64,000 nucleotides of DNA from Verrucomicrobiaceae bacterium (GCA_016795365.1 JAEUHN010000017.1:1-64000); one strand, 5' to 3'; positions 31,591 through 41,268 are shown, counted from the first letter of the stretch. Notes: a model not told the origin generated them from the sequence alone. Made by a program: numbers and translations.

Positions 31591-33882
31591 ATGCTCTTTG
31601 ACATGTCGGAGAAGAAGTCTGTGCAGGGTGATCCTGCAAAGCCCCTTATGGTTGCCAGGGTGCAGCTCGAAGATGCGGCGGCTTTGGAGCTAGACTATAC
31701 GGTGCCTGATCGGCTTCGTGACCGCGTTTCCGTGGGGACCCGAGTGATGGTTCCTCTTCAGCGACAACGAATTGCTGCCGTCGTCCTTGAGCTGCTGGAC
31801 CACAGTTCGCACGGCTTCCGACTCAAGGAGATCGCGGACCTCAAGGGAAGAGGCGATCCCGTCTTTACACCTACACTCCTGAAGCTCGCCCGCTGGGCTG
31901 CGGATTACTACGTGTGTCCGGTGCAGCAGGTCTTGAGGGCCATGTTGCCCAAGGCGGTGCGAGCGAGGCCGGAAAGCTTTGTTACTGATAGCCACCTTAC
32001 CCTGGTCAAAACGCCCAGTGCGGACGAAATCGAGAAGCTCCGTGCAAAGGCCCCCATGCAGGCGCGAATTCTTGATGAGCTGGCCGCTGCTGGCGGAACT
32101 GCGGCCCTGAGCCAGCTGAGGCGGGACTTGCCGAAGGCCTCCAGCTATCTTCCAGCACTTCTGAAGAAAGGCTGGATCACCAGGGCTGAGGTGCGAATCG
32201 AACGTGATCCTTTTGACCGGGAGGAGTTCCTTCCCACTCAACCGCTCGACCTTACGGAGGAGCAGACGACTTGCCTTGCCCCTGTGATTTCGGCGGTTGA
32301 GAACCCCATCCAATCCCGCCCCATGCTGCTGCACGGAGTCACGGGCAGTGGCAAGACGGAGGTCTATCTTCAGGCCATCGCCCGGGTGCTGGAGAGGGGA
32401 CAGACGGCACTCGTGTTAGTGCCGGAGATCAGTCTCACACCTCAGACAATCGAGAGGTTCAAGGCTAGGTTCTCTGAGCGCAAAGAACGCATCGCCGTGC
32501 TGCACAGTCACTTGTCTGATGGCGAGCGGCATGATGAGTGGTTCAAGGTCCATGAACGTCGTGCAGACGTGGTGATCGGGGCTCGAAGTGCGATTTTTGC
32601 GCCCCTTGAGAATCTGGGGCTCATCATTGTCGATGAGGAGCATGAGCCTAGTTACAAGCAGGAAGAGTCGCCGCGCTACCATGCACGCGATTTGGCGGTG
32701 GTTCGTGCTCGTCTAGAGAACTGTGCGGTGCTGTTGGGCAGTGCCACGCCCAGCCTTGAGTCATTCCACAATGCCACGACAGGCAAATACGAACTGCTGC
32801 GCATGACACGGCGAACGGACGGCAAGTCAATGCCGCTGATTCGCATTGTCGATCTGCGTCTGGAACGACGCAAAGGCGGCAACAGTCCGGATACGCGCAT
32901 CCTTTCTGAGCGGCTCCGGACGGCTGTGCTCGCCCGATTGGAGAAGAAGGAGCAAACCATCCTCTTCCTCAATCGCCGAGGCTACAATACATCCTTGTCG
33001 TGCATGGCGTGCGGGCACGTGTGTGAGTGCCAGGACTGTGCGGTGCCCATGACGCTGCACAAGACGGATGACCGGCTCGTCTGCCATATCTGTGGGTCCA
33101 GGCGCGTGCCGCCGCGGAAATGTCCGTCTTGTGGTGATCCGGGGATTCGCTTTGCAGGATTTGGCACGGAGCGGGTGGAGCAGGTGCTTCGCCAGGCGTT
33201 TCCACAGGCTCGAATTGCTCGTGTCGATACGGATACGATGCAGCGGAAGAATCAGCTCCGGGACACCTTGCGAGACTTTCGCTCTCAGAAGCTCGACATG
33301 CTGATCGGCACTCAAATGATCGCCAAGGGGCTGGACTTTCCCAATGTGACCCTCGTGGGCGTTTTGAACGCAGACCTCGCGCTGAATCTCCCTGACTTCA
33401 GGTCGGCGGAGCGCACGTTTCAGCTGCTCACGCAGGTAGCTGGCAGAGCGGGGCGAGGTGAGGTCAAAGGCGAGGTCTTTGTGCAGACGTTCGCGCCTCA
33501 TAGCCCGGCGGTTCAATTCGCGCGGCACGGAGACTTCGAAGGGTTTGCTCAGCAGGAACTCGAGCAGCGCAAGGTCTTCCACTACCCGCCCGACACCCAC
33601 GTAATCCTGGTCATGGCACGGAGCAAGAACGCAGCCATGGCCGAGTTCACTCTTCAGAGCATCGCGACCAAGTTGAGGGCGGTGATCGGTGATGATGTTC
33701 GCATGGGCGAGCCGCTGCCATCACCCCTGGCCAAGGCGCATGGGCAGTTCCGTTTTCAGCTCATGCTTCGCTCATGCGCAGTGCGCGTCCTGGCGCGAAA
33801 GATCCATCGCATCGTGGACGGGATGACATTTCCACAGGAAGTCATCGTCACCTGGGACGTGGATGCGCTCAATCTGATGTGA
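31591..33882 (+). CDS. priA: Primosomal replication restart helicase PriA
   Basis: A superfamily 2 DNA helicase (about 763 residues) that recognises stalled forks and reloads DnaB. The N-terminal 3'-DNA-binding and winged-helix domains (about 1-200) precede the motor: Walker A LHGVTGSGKTEVYLQA, Walker B IVDEEHEPSYKQ, LLGSATPSLES (motif III), and late motifs LIGTQMIAKGLDFPNVTLVG and QVAGRAGRGEVKG. Between the helicase lobes is the Cys-rich zinc region SCMACGHVCECQDC, VCHICGSR, KCPSCG. The frame is open from a GTG at 31549. I take the ATG at 31591; the ATGs at 31603 and 31648 are alternatives. Confidence 0.94.
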   Translation: MLFDMSEKKSVQGDPAKPLMVARVQLEDAAALELDYTVPDRLRDRVSVGTRVMVPLQRQRIAAVVLELLDHSSHGFRLKEIADLKGRGDPVFTPTLLKLARWAADYYVCPVQQVLRAMLPKAVRARPESFVTDSHLTLVKTPSADEIEKLRAKAPMQARILDELAAAGGTAALSQLRRDLPKASSYLPALLKKGWITRAEVRIERDPFDREEFLPTQPLDLTEEQTTCLAPVISAVENPIQSRPMLLHGVTGSGKTEVYLQAIARVLERGQTALVLVPEISLTPQTIERFKARFSERKERIAVLHSHLSDGERHDEWFKVHERRADVVIGARSAIFAPLENLGLIIVDEEHEPSYKQEESPRYHARDLAVVRARLENCAVLLGSATPSLESFHNATTGKYELLRMTRRTDGKSMPLIRIVDLRLERRKGGNSPDTRILSERLRTAVLARLEKKEQTILFLNRRGYNTSLSCMACGHVCECQDCAVPMTLHKTDDRLVCHICGSRRVPPRKCPSCGDPGIRFAGFGTERVEQVLRQAFPQARIARVDTDTMQRKNQLRDTLRDFRSQKLDMLIGTQMIAKGLDFPNVTLVGVLNADLALNLPDFRSAERTFQLLTQVAGRAGRGEVKGEVFVQTFAPHSPAVQFARHGDFEGFAQQELEQRKVFHYPPDTHVILVMARSKNAAMAEFTLQSIATKLRAVIGDDVRMGEPLPSPLAKAHGQFRFQLMLRSCAVRVLARKIHRIVDGMTFPQEVIVTWDVDALNLM

Positions 33883-33891
33883 ACCGCACGG

Positions 33892-34941
33892 TCAGACCAG
33901 CTTCTCAGCCAGCTCAGCCAGTTTCTTCTCCAGGTCCTGAATGCGGCGTGTCAGTTCAGGCACGCGTGAGGGATACATCAGCATTCGTCGTCCCTCGATC
34001 AGAGGGCGCGCTGGGTAGCCAGTGTAGGCTCCGGCGGCGGGCGTATCCTTGGTCACGCCACTCTTAGCGAGGAAGGTCACCTGGTTGCCAATCTTGAGAT
34101 GCCCGGCCACGCCGACCTGCCCACCCATCACGACGTAGTCACCCAACTGTGTGCTGCCGGAGATGCCGGTTTGCGAGACGATGATGCAGCCGCGTCCGGT
34201 GGACACGTTGTGCCCCAGCTGGACGAGATTGTCGATCTTCGTCCCGGCCCCGACATGGGTTTTGCCAAACCGGGCACGGTCGATCGTCGTGCAGGACCCT
34301 ACCTCCACATCGTCGTCGATCTGCACGATGCCCACCTGATCAATCTTCAGGTGTCGCCCATCCACCGTCTGATAGCCAAAGCCATCCGTGCCGATGACAC
34401 TGCAGCTGTGAATCACAACCCGGTTGCCCAAGACGCTGCGTTCTTTGATCACGGCATTCGAATGAATGATGCAGCTTTGGCCCAGGCGAGCGCCGAGGCC
34501 GATAAAGGCTCCTGCATGAATCGTGCTCCCGTCGCCAATCACGACATCCTCCTCAATGACCGCGTGGGGACCAACTTGAACCTTGTTTCGGTCAAACTGG
34601 GCGCTGCCTGCGACCACGGCGGTCGGGTGCACGCCTGGCACAAATGGGCGCTCGGGAGGACCGAAGTATTTGACCGCTTGATCGAAGGCGAGCGTTGGAT
34701 TGGCGACCTGGATCAATGCTTTTCCAGGCAGATCGTCTTTGAAGTCCGGCGCGACGAGGATGGCCGTGGCTTTCGTTGTCTGCGTCAGTGGCGCGTATTT
34801 AGGGTTTCCCAGAAAGGAAACTTCACCCTCCTGAGCCTCTGCCAGAGAATTGATACCAGAGATAGCGCCGTTGGGATCGCCCTGCAGCAATTGCCCACCG
34901 ACCAGGTCAGCCAGGGCTTGGTGAGAAATGGTGGGAGTCAT
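33892..34941 (-). CDS. lpxD: UDP-3-O-acylglucosamine N-acyltransferase
   Basis: A cytosolic trimeric left-handed beta-helix enzyme that adds the N-linked acyl chain in lipid A synthesis. The N-terminal uridine-binding domain (about 1-100) contains INSLAEAQEGEVSFLGNPKY. Hexapeptide repeats follow from about 105 to 300 (for example AVIEEDVVIGDGSTIHAGAF). IGTDGFGYQTVDGRHLKIDQ and LVQLGHNVSTG carry the family's catalytic histidine, and the second conserved His lies in VAGHLKIGN. A C-terminal helix (RRIQDLEKKLAELAEKL) closes the protein. The 349-residue length is usual. It is the third gene of the minus-strand run bamA-ompH-lpxD. A hairpin in the ompH-lpxD gap may tune its expression. Confidence 0.94.
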   Translation of the reverse strand: MTPTISHQALADLVGGQLLQGDPNGAISGINSLAEAQEGEVSFLGNPKYAPLTQTTKATAILVAPDFKDDLPGKALIQVANPTLAFDQAVKYFGPPERPFVPGVHPTAVVAGSAQFDRNKVQVGPHAVIEEDVVIGDGSTIHAGAFIGLGARLGQSCIIHSNAVIKERSVLGNRVVIHSCSVIGTDGFGYQTVDGRHLKIDQVGIVQIDDDVEVGSCTTIDRARFGKTHVGAGTKIDNLVQLGHNVSTGRGCIIVSQTGISGSTQLGDYVVMGGQVGVAGHLKIGNQVTFLAKSGVTKDTPAAGAYTGYPARPLIEGRRMLMYPSRVPELTRRIQDLEKKLAELAEKLV

Positions 34942-34961
34942 CGAGAGATCGGGAAATGGAA

Positions 34962-34984
34962 ACGGCGGCCGTTCAGGCCGCCGT
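34962..34984 (-). terminator. Hairpin between ompH and lpxD, possible attenuator
   Basis: On either strand ACGGCGGCC and GGCCGCCGT pair over a 5-base loop. Reading the minus strand, the stem is followed by TTTCCATTTCC, a broken T-run, 20 bases before the lpxD start. Partial termination would let ompH be made in excess of lpxD. Confidence 0.45.
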
Positions 34985-35012
34985 CATGTAGTGAACTGAG
35001 GAAAGGATGCGG

Positions 35013-35645
35013 TTACTTGGACTTCTTGGACGAAGAACCTTTCTCCTTGGCGGAGTCTTCTTCCTTGTCCTTTTTGCCGCTGTCGGCAGGAGCGTTTTTA
35101 TTCAGTTCAACGATGACTTCATCAGTGAACTCGGTCGCATCCTTGTAGTAGAGAAGAACGGGGACGGTGGTCATGCTCACGCCTGACTTATCGAACACGA
35201 GGTCGTAGCTAGAGCTTTTGGACTTGTCCTTCACGACCGCCACTATCTCGTCATAGAGGCCCTTCTGGAGCTGCATTTCTTCCTGCTTCAACTGCATCGA
35301 GCGACGCTGCTGGAACTCGTTGATCTCTTGCTCCAGCGCACGTGCTTCCTTCAGCTTGTCCTGGAACTCTGCGCCAGCCTTGGCACGGCCTTCCTGGGTA
35401 AGGATAGGGTCCTGAGCTTCCTTTTGCTTCTTCTGCACTTCGTTGAGCAGGTTCTTGTAGGTGGCAAAGCGCTCGTTCATTTCAGACATCGCCTTGTCCT
35501 TGTTGCCCTTCATCTTCGAAGAGGCGTCCTTGGTCTTATAATATTCCGTGAACGCTTTGGTCATGTCCACGACGCCGACCTTGAGGTCGGCGGCGGAGAT
35601 GCTGGAGGCTACAAGAACGACGAGTAGTGAGGAGAGAAATCTCAT
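35013..35645 (-). CDS. ompH: OmpH/Skp-family periplasmic chaperone
   Basis: A 210-residue exported chaperone for unfolded outer-membrane proteins. The signal peptide (MRFLSSLLVVLVASSISA) is followed by the family strand LKVGVVDMTKAFTEYYKTKD. A long alpha-helical tentacle follows (about 45-145: KKQKEAQDPILTQEGRAKAG, EINEFQQRRSMQLKQEEMQL), then the returning strand YDLVFDKSGVSMTTVPVLLY. The last 30 residues are Lys/Asp/Ser-rich, as in several PVC homologues. The open frame reaches 35675, but the ATG at 35645 begins the signal peptide. It is placed between bamA (39-base gap) and lpxD, the classic order. Confidence 0.92.
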   Translation of the reverse strand: MRFLSSLLVVLVASSISAADLKVGVVDMTKAFTEYYKTKDASSKMKGNKDKAMSEMNERFATYKNLLNEVQKKQKEAQDPILTQEGRAKAGAEFQDKLKEARALEQEINEFQQRRSMQLKQEEMQLQKGLYDEIVAVVKDKSKSSSYDLVFDKSGVSMTTVPVLLYYKDATEFTDEVIVELNKNAPADSGKKDKEEDSAKEKGSSSKKSK

Positions 35646-35684
35646 TGGATAGCTTGAGGGGTGGGGGATTTGCACAGTCAGGCT

Positions 35685-38018
35685 TTAGAACTTGTAGCCG
35701 ATGTTGAAGTTGAACTTGCCGCCAGAATCGTTGTGCTCATCCGACTGAACGGGAATACCGAAGTCCACACGGATCGGGCCGATAGGCAGGTAGAGCCGGA
35801 GACCAACACCAACGTCTGAATTGACCTCACCGCCCCAATCGTAGGCGCTGCCGCTGACCACACCCAGATCATAGAACACCGCACCGCGGACTTTTTCCAT
35901 GATGGGGAAGGTATATTCGATCGAGGCATAAGCCGAGGTGAGGCCACCGAGAGGTTCGCCAGTGGCATCCTTCGGTCCCACATCGCGATAGTCGAAGCCA
36001 CGCAGGCTGTTTGCGCCACCGAGGAAGAGGCGCTCGAAGATCGGCACATTTTTGCCGTCGCCCCACGTGTCCACTGTGCGGATCGATCCTTCAACGCTCA
36101 GGATGGTGTCCCATGGCAGGCTGAAGTATTGTGAGCCCGTCGCGTTCAGGCCGTAAACATCGGCGTCGCCACCAAGGAAGCTGCCGGAGAGCATGGCTCC
36201 GAGTTCCAGCTTGTGGCCTGACCGAGTGATGTAAACGCTGTCACGAGTATCATGCACCCAGCTCAGGTCGATCTTGCTCTGGAGATAGTCGCCTTCTTCA
36301 GCTTGGATTTCGGGGGAGGCTTCGTCGTCGATGTTGTGAATCTTCACCTTCTGGAGCGTGTAGCCAAGCTCAGCATAGGAGTGCTCGCCCAGAGGCTTGC
36401 GGAAGCTGAAGGAGCCACCGTAGTTCTGCTGGTCATACACATCGCTGAGGTAGTAGAGGTCGCGATAGAAGAGTTCGGTGGTGAAGGCCAGCTTCTGACC
36501 AAGGAACCAGGGCTCAGTGAAGGCGATCGAACCATCACGACGTTTGGTGCCGTATTTCACACCAAGGTGGAAGCGCTGACCGGCTCCACGAAGGCTGGGC
36601 CAGTTGCCGATGTCGAAGTTGGTCTGTGTCAGGTCGACGAAGCCCACCAGGCTATCGATCGAGCTGAAGCCTGCGCCGAAGTTGATCGAACCTGTGGATT
36701 GTTCCGTCACGGCGATGTCCACATCCTTGAATCCAGGCTGAGCGCTTGGATTATTGCGGATATCGACGGCACTGAAGTAGCCAAGCTGCTCAAGACGGGA
36801 CTTGCCAGCCTCAAGCTTCACGGTGTTCAACTCTTCACCGGGGGCCACCGGAAGTTCACGACGGATGACCTGATCCTGGGTAACGCTGTTGCCGGAGATG
36901 TTGATCTTGTGGATCAAAGACTTCTGACCTTCGTTGATGCGGTAGAGCACATTGACCTGACCCTGACTTGCTGGCACCACGCTCACGTCCACACGGGCAT
37001 CGGCATAACCGCGGGAGCCATAGTAATCGCCGATCATCTTCTCGTCGTCCTTCACATCGGAACCCGAGTAGGCGAAGCCTGCCACAGTCTTCAGAGCTGG
37101 CTGAAGTTCTTCAGAAGTGAAGACCGTATTGCCCTGCATGGAAACGGAAGCCACGTCATAGCGTTCGCCTTCGGTTACAACGAAAGTGAGGTCCACGTAG
37201 TCCGAGCCAGCGGGCTCACGGCGGACTTCGACCACCTTGGCGTAAACATAGCCTGCATCGTGGTAGGCGCTTTCGACAGCCTTCACGTCGGCATTGAGAG
37301 CGTCATCGCTCAGGCGGCCGGACTTGCCGCGCCAGACACGCCAGATCGCTTTTTCCTTGAGCTTCATCTTGCCGCGAAGGTCGCTGGCCTTGAGGGCGGA
37401 GTTGCCTTCGAAGTTGATGTTGCGGACGAGACCACGAGCGCCTTCACCAATGATGTAGGTCACGCGGGTGAAGCCGGATTCAGCCATTGGCTCGGCCTGA
37501 TAGGTGACCGACACGTCGGCGTAGCCCTGCTTTTCGTAGCGCTCGCGAATCTTCTGAGTGCCCTGGGCCAGCTTCACTTCATCAACGGGGTCGCCGGTCT
37601 TCAGTTCGATGTCCTTGAGGAGCTTGCCGCTGTCCACCTGGGTGTTGCCCTGGAACAGAATGTCACCCACCGCTCCACGACCTGTGATCGTCACCACCAC
37701 GCGCACGCCACCAGCCACGTCTTCCCCAGCGATTTCCACATTGTCCACCGCGCCGGTGCTGTAGATATTGCGGATGTCCTGCTCTACGAGGTCATCTGAG
37801 AAGGCTTCACCTTCACGGGTAGCCATCTGGCCTTTGACGCGGGCTTCACTGATGGAGGCGGAGCCTTTAAAGACGATGCGCACTTCCTTCACGATTTTGC
37901 GGGCGGCAGGTGCATTGACCGCTGCGCCCTGAGAGAAAGCGAGTTGGGGAGAATTCACTCCGGCCACGGCAAAAACCAGGCTGAAGACGGGCAGACGAAG
38001 AAGCTTGAGGCTTGTCAT
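35685..38018 (-). CDS. bamA: Outer-membrane assembly factor BamA
   Basis: A 777-residue Omp85 protein, the catalytic core of the barrel-assembly machinery. A signal peptide (about 1-30) is followed by five POTRA domains (about 40-420; repeats such as RGAVGDILFQGNTQVDSGKL and VASVSMQGNTVFTSEELQPA). A 16-strand barrel domain then runs to the end. The L6 loop motif is present as SLRGFDYRDVGP (family consensus VRGF). The last residues (GGKFNFNIGYKF) end in aromatic Phe as expected for self-recognition. It is the first gene of bamA-ompH-lpxD, linking barrel insertion, its chaperone and lipid A synthesis. The 150 bases upstream should hold the promoter. Confidence 0.95.
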   Translation of the reverse strand: MTSLKLLRLPVFSLVFAVAGVNSPQLAFSQGAAVNAPAARKIVKEVRIVFKGSASISEARVKGQMATREGEAFSDDLVEQDIRNIYSTGAVDNVEIAGEDVAGGVRVVVTITGRGAVGDILFQGNTQVDSGKLLKDIELKTGDPVDEVKLAQGTQKIRERYEKQGYADVSVTYQAEPMAESGFTRVTYIIGEGARGLVRNINFEGNSALKASDLRGKMKLKEKAIWRVWRGKSGRLSDDALNADVKAVESAYHDAGYVYAKVVEVRREPAGSDYVDLTFVVTEGERYDVASVSMQGNTVFTSEELQPALKTVAGFAYSGSDVKDDEKMIGDYYGSRGYADARVDVSVVPASQGQVNVLYRINEGQKSLIHKINISGNSVTQDQVIRRELPVAPGEELNTVKLEAGKSRLEQLGYFSAVDIRNNPSAQPGFKDVDIAVTEQSTGSINFGAGFSSIDSLVGFVDLTQTNFDIGNWPSLRGAGQRFHLGVKYGTKRRDGSIAFTEPWFLGQKLAFTTELFYRDLYYLSDVYDQQNYGGSFSFRKPLGEHSYAELGYTLQKVKIHNIDDEASPEIQAEEGDYLQSKIDLSWVHDTRDSVYITRSGHKLELGAMLSGSFLGGDADVYGLNATGSQYFSLPWDTILSVEGSIRTVDTWGDGKNVPIFERLFLGGANSLRGFDYRDVGPKDATGEPLGGLTSAYASIEYTFPIMEKVRGAVFYDLGVVSGSAYDWGGEVNSDVGVGLRLYLPIGPIRVDFGIPVQSDEHNDSGGKFNFNIGYKF

Positions 38019-38168
38019 GATTAAGGGAGGGCTGAGGCAGTCGAGGTGTGGTGGTGGACCCAGTTACACACTGTCAGTCCAAGCGGTGACTTTTGACGGA
38101 AGCGGCGATGGGCGTCAAGGTGAAATCCTGGGGGTTCAAACTTGTCGGAATGGGCATCAGGCGAGCAC

Positions 38169-39086
38169 TTATCGGGCCACGGTCTTGGCCGCATCGGCCA
38201 GTTTGGTGACTTTGTATCCCTTGGATTGGAGCAGGTGCAGCACACCCTCTTTGCCTCCTAGATGACCCGTGCCCACGAGGACCATCACATTTTCTTTGCC
38301 TGCGAGGTAGGCCTCCAGTTGCTTGATCCACCGCGCGTTGCGTTGTGTTAGGAAGGCATCGAGCAGCTCGGGATACTTCTCGGCTTCTTCGAAAAGCATT
38401 TGGTGCAAGGCGTCCGCATCGCCCACGCGCCAAGACGCAATCATGCGTTCGAACTGGTCCGGCAGCGTGCGCACCTCGGCCAGCGTTTGTTCAAGGAGTT
38501 CCTGCTGGTGCTCTTCGCTGAGCGATGTGAACAGGCCGATCTGCAATTCCAGCGTCTCCAGCCCCTCGCCAGGCTTGCCGTCCTTGGTTGCACGTTTTTC
38601 GAAGAAGCGATCCACGCCGCGGTCGGGGTCGGCACCCAGGAGCGAGTATTCGGTAGCCGACACCGTGAGTGCGGCGAACCACGGGCGGAAGGGATTGAAC
38701 ATCGACGACGGCAGGCCGCGAGTTTTGCCCCAGGCCTCAAGGGCCTGCCAAGTCGCAGGCTTTACTTTGGCGGACAAAGTGTTGCCCTCGGGGTAAGAGC
38801 CCGCCGTGCGCATCTTGACGGCTAGCTGTGGATCGTGGGACACGCCGGGAGGTAGCTCGAACACCACCCGCTGGCTGTCGGCGTAGGCCTTTTCATAAAC
38901 CTCGGGCAGCGGATAATCCGTGGGGCGAAGCAGATGGATCGTGCCGCAGAGGTAAAGGCGGGAGGTGGCGCTTTCCACCATCCAGACGCTGCCAGCACCG
39001 GGTGAACTGACGGCACCCTTCTCCGCACAGGCAGGCAAGGAGAACAGGGCCAGGGACCCAATCAAAGCAACAGGCAGCAAACGCAT
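38169..39086 (-). CDS. TraB/GumN family lipoprotein
   Basis: A 305-residue protein of the TraB/GumN (Tiki-like) family, thought to be metal-dependent hydrolases or proteases. The N-terminus has a lipoprotein-type signal (LIGSLALFSLPAC, Cys20). The two family motifs are near each end: YLCGTIHLLRPTDYPLP (GTIH) and VMVLVGTGHLGGKEGVLHLL (GTGH), whose His residues are expected to bind metal. FNPFRPWFAALTVS and GVDRFFEKRA are typical internal blocks. Role in this organism unknown. It is likely to act in the periplasm. Confidence 0.86.
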   Translation of the reverse strand: MRLLPVALIGSLALFSLPACAEKGAVSSPGAGSVWMVESATSRLYLCGTIHLLRPTDYPLPEVYEKAYADSQRVVFELPPGVSHDPQLAVKMRTAGSYPEGNTLSAKVKPATWQALEAWGKTRGLPSSMFNPFRPWFAALTVSATEYSLLGADPDRGVDRFFEKRATKDGKPGEGLETLELQIGLFTSLSEEHQQELLEQTLAEVRTLPDQFERMIASWRVGDADALHQMLFEEAEKYPELLDAFLTQRNARWIKQLEAYLAGKENVMVLVGTGHLGGKEGVLHLLQSKGYKVTKLADAAKTVAR

Positions 39087-39098
39087 CAGTCCTGCGCT

Positions 39099-39530
39099 TT
39101 ACCCTAGGTTCACCGGTTGGGAAGTGTTTTTATTGGCGCGCCAGTCCTCGAAGGCAGCCACCACGGGGAAGTCGGCTGGTGCCAGGTCATGAGCCAGCAG
39201 TTCCTCAGGCGGGCACCAAAGCAGCGCTGCATGCTCGTGCGGGTGGGGAGGAGGGCTCTCTTGCGTCAGCTCGCAAACGAAGGGAATCATCTCCACCGTG
39301 CCCCTCTCGTAGTTGTGCGTCGAGCGGGGCAGTGCGGTCACGATGCGAACTTCGCAGCCGAGTTCCTCGCGAAGTTCGCGGATCATGGCGTGCTCCGCCT
39401 TCTCACCTGGTTCCACCTTGCCCCCAGGAAACTCCCACTTCAGGGCTAGATGCTTGCCCTCGGGACGCTGGGCGAGCATCACATGCCCCTCGCGAAGGAT
39501 CAAGGCGCAGACAACGGGGATGGTGTTCAT
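39099..39530 (-). CDS. Nudix hydrolase, MutT-like
   Basis: A 143-residue pyrophosphohydrolase. The complete Nudix box GGKVEPGEKAEHAMIRELREELG (positions about 36-58; Gly, Glu, RE, EE and Gly are all in place) binds Mg. The N-terminal VVCALILREGHVMLAQRPEG and the body resemble MutT, which clears 8-oxo-dGTP, and the PFVCEL segment with a final tryptophan-rich end fits that group. Specificity cannot be fixed by sequence alone. It lies 12 bases upstream of the TraB/GumN gene on the same strand. Confidence 0.88.
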   Translation of the reverse strand: MNTIPVVCALILREGHVMLAQRPEGKHLALKWEFPGGKVEPGEKAEHAMIRELREELGCEVRIVTALPRSTHNYERGTVEMIPFVCELTQESPPPHPHEHAALLWCPPEELLAHDLAPADFPVVAAFEDWRANKNTSQPVNLG

Positions 39531-39575
39531 GAGTGGCGGACTGGAAGCAGAGCCTGGACCTGCGTCCAGTGCTTC

Positions 39576-39833
39576 TCAATACAACGCCCATTTCAAGGTG
39601 GTCACCAAAAGAATGCCGCCGAAGGCAATGGCCGCAGCGATCACCACCAGACCGACAATCACCGATCGCCAATCATCGTTCTCCAAGTCCACTCGTTTAG
39701 CTGTCATCGCATAGATCACACTGCCTCCGAGGCAGCCAATGACCTGCCACAGCCCGCGTCCGATCTCTTTGTCGCCAAAGCTGAACACAGTCTCGAACAT
39801 GACGCGGGCAAGGAATTCCAGAAGGTCACTCAT
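39576..39833 (-). CDS. Small inner-membrane protein
   Basis: An 85-residue protein, function unknown. The N-terminal half is amphipathic (MSDLLEFLARVMFETVFSFG). Two hydrophobic segments follow: RGLWQVIGCLGGSVIYAM, and SVIVGLVVIAAAIAFGGILL near the end. The ATG at 39833 is preferred over an upstream start at 39878. It is divergent from the Gfo/Idh gene at 39923. Confidence 0.55.
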   Translation of the reverse strand: MSDLLEFLARVMFETVFSFGDKEIGRGLWQVIGCLGGSVIYAMTAKRVDLENDDWRSVIVGLVVIAAAIAFGGILLVTTLKWALY

Positions 39834-39922
39834 GACGGCGCCGAGGCTATCCAAGACGAAGCGGCAAGTTAACTCCAAGTTCCGCGTATCTTTGGAAGCC
39901 CACGGGCCATCTTTTTATCCTC

Positions 39923-41242
39923 ATGCAAACACGCCGCCGCTTCATCCACACCGCCGCCACGCTCTTCGCAGCGCCTTATGTCACCTCCGGCCTGCGTGCC
40001 GCCTCGCCCAATGGCAAGCTCCGCCATGCCGCCTTCGGAGCCTCCGGCATGTCGCGTTCGGACTACACCTCCATGGCCAATCATCCGATGTGGGAGTTCG
40101 TGGCGGTTTGTGATGTGGACACGCGCAACTTCGACCGCGTGAAGAAGGATTTCCCGAATGTGAAATGCTACCAGGACTGGCGCGAGATGCTGGAGAAGGA
40201 AGGGGGCAACATCGACAGCGTGAACGTCTCCACGCCCGACCACATGCACGGTCCCATCGGGCTCAAGGCGCTGGAATTGGGCAAGCACATGTATGGCCAG
40301 AAGCCCCTCGCGCAGAACCTCTGGGAATGCCGTCAGCTCATGCTCAAGGCGCGTGAGAAGGGTGTCATGACGCAGATGGGCATCCAGGTCTCGTCCGACT
40401 TCACCGAACGCTACACCGTGGAACTCATTCGTTCGGGTGTGATCGGCAAGGTCAAGGAAGCCTACACCTTCTCCAACAAGAAGTGGGGCGACATGGAGCC
40501 GGTGCCCACGAAGGTGGACGAGGTGCCTGCGGGCTTCGACTGGAAGACCTGGCTCGGACCTGCCACCGATCGGCCTTACATCCAGGGTTACTATCATCCG
40601 AGCAACTGGCGCAAGCGTCGCGACTTCGGCACTGGCACCCTCGGCGACATGGGCTGCCACATGTTCTCCGGCTGGTTCCGCTCCATGGATCTCGCGGCGC
40701 CGATCTCGGTGAAGAGCACCGGCCTTCCACCACCGAATGCCACCAACTGGGCCATCAATGGTCTCGTCGAATACACCTTCAAAGGCACTCAATACACTGA
40801 CGGAGATGTGAAGGTGACCTGGTATGATGGCGACAACAAGCCGCCCGTGGCCATCACCGAGAAGCTGGTGAGCGAATCGGGCAAGCTAGCGAAGATCGAC
40901 CAAGGCACCATCTATGTGGGCACCGAAGGCATCCTCCATCATCCGCATGGCGGTCGCCCCATGCTTTACCCGGCGGGCAAGTTCAAATCCGTGGTGTTCC
41001 CCAAGCTGGAGCCGCGCAACCATTGGTTCGACTTCATCGACTGCTGCCTCAAGGGCGACAAAAAGCCCAGCGCCAACTTCGATTACGCTGCCCCGCTGAC
41101 AGAAGCCGTGCTCCTCGGCTGCCTCGCCAGTGTCTTCCCCAACGAGGTCCTCACCTGGGATTCCCCCGGCCTGAAGATTCCGAACAACGAAGCTGCCAAC
41201 AAAATGGTGAAGCGCGAGTATCGCGAAGGCTGGGTGATCTGA
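39923..41242 (+). CDS. Gfo/Idh/MocA oxidoreductase with Tat signal
   Basis: A 439-residue NAD(P)-dependent sugar or inositol dehydrogenase family member, exported. The Tat motif TRRRFIHTAA lies at 3-12 with a hydrophobic stretch following. The Rossmann part includes LRHAAFGASGMSRSDY, FVAVCDVDTRNFDRV, VNVSTPDHMHGPIGLKALEL and HMYGQKPLAQNLWECRQL, which carries the EKP-like motif as GQKP. The substrate domain has GTGTLGDMGCHMFSGW with the conserved Asp/His. EKP to QKP and Tat export are common in PVC paralogues, which may bind NAD tightly and act in the periplasm. It ends in a strong terminator. Confidence 0.92.
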   Translation: MQTRRRFIHTAATLFAAPYVTSGLRAASPNGKLRHAAFGASGMSRSDYTSMANHPMWEFVAVCDVDTRNFDRVKKDFPNVKCYQDWREMLEKEGGNIDSVNVSTPDHMHGPIGLKALELGKHMYGQKPLAQNLWECRQLMLKAREKGVMTQMGIQVSSDFTERYTVELIRSGVIGKVKEAYTFSNKKWGDMEPVPTKVDEVPAGFDWKTWLGPATDRPYIQGYYHPSNWRKRRDFGTGTLGDMGCHMFSGWFRSMDLAAPISVKSTGLPPPNATNWAINGLVEYTFKGTQYTDGDVKVTWYDGDNKPPVAITEKLVSESGKLAKIDQGTIYVGTEGILHHPHGGRPMLYPAGKFKSVVFPKLEPRNHWFDFIDCCLKGDKKPSANFDYAAPLTEAVLLGCLASVFPNEVLTWDSPGLKIPNNEAANKMVKREYREGWVI

Positions 41243-41268
41243 TCGTCACGCCATTACTCGAATCACAG

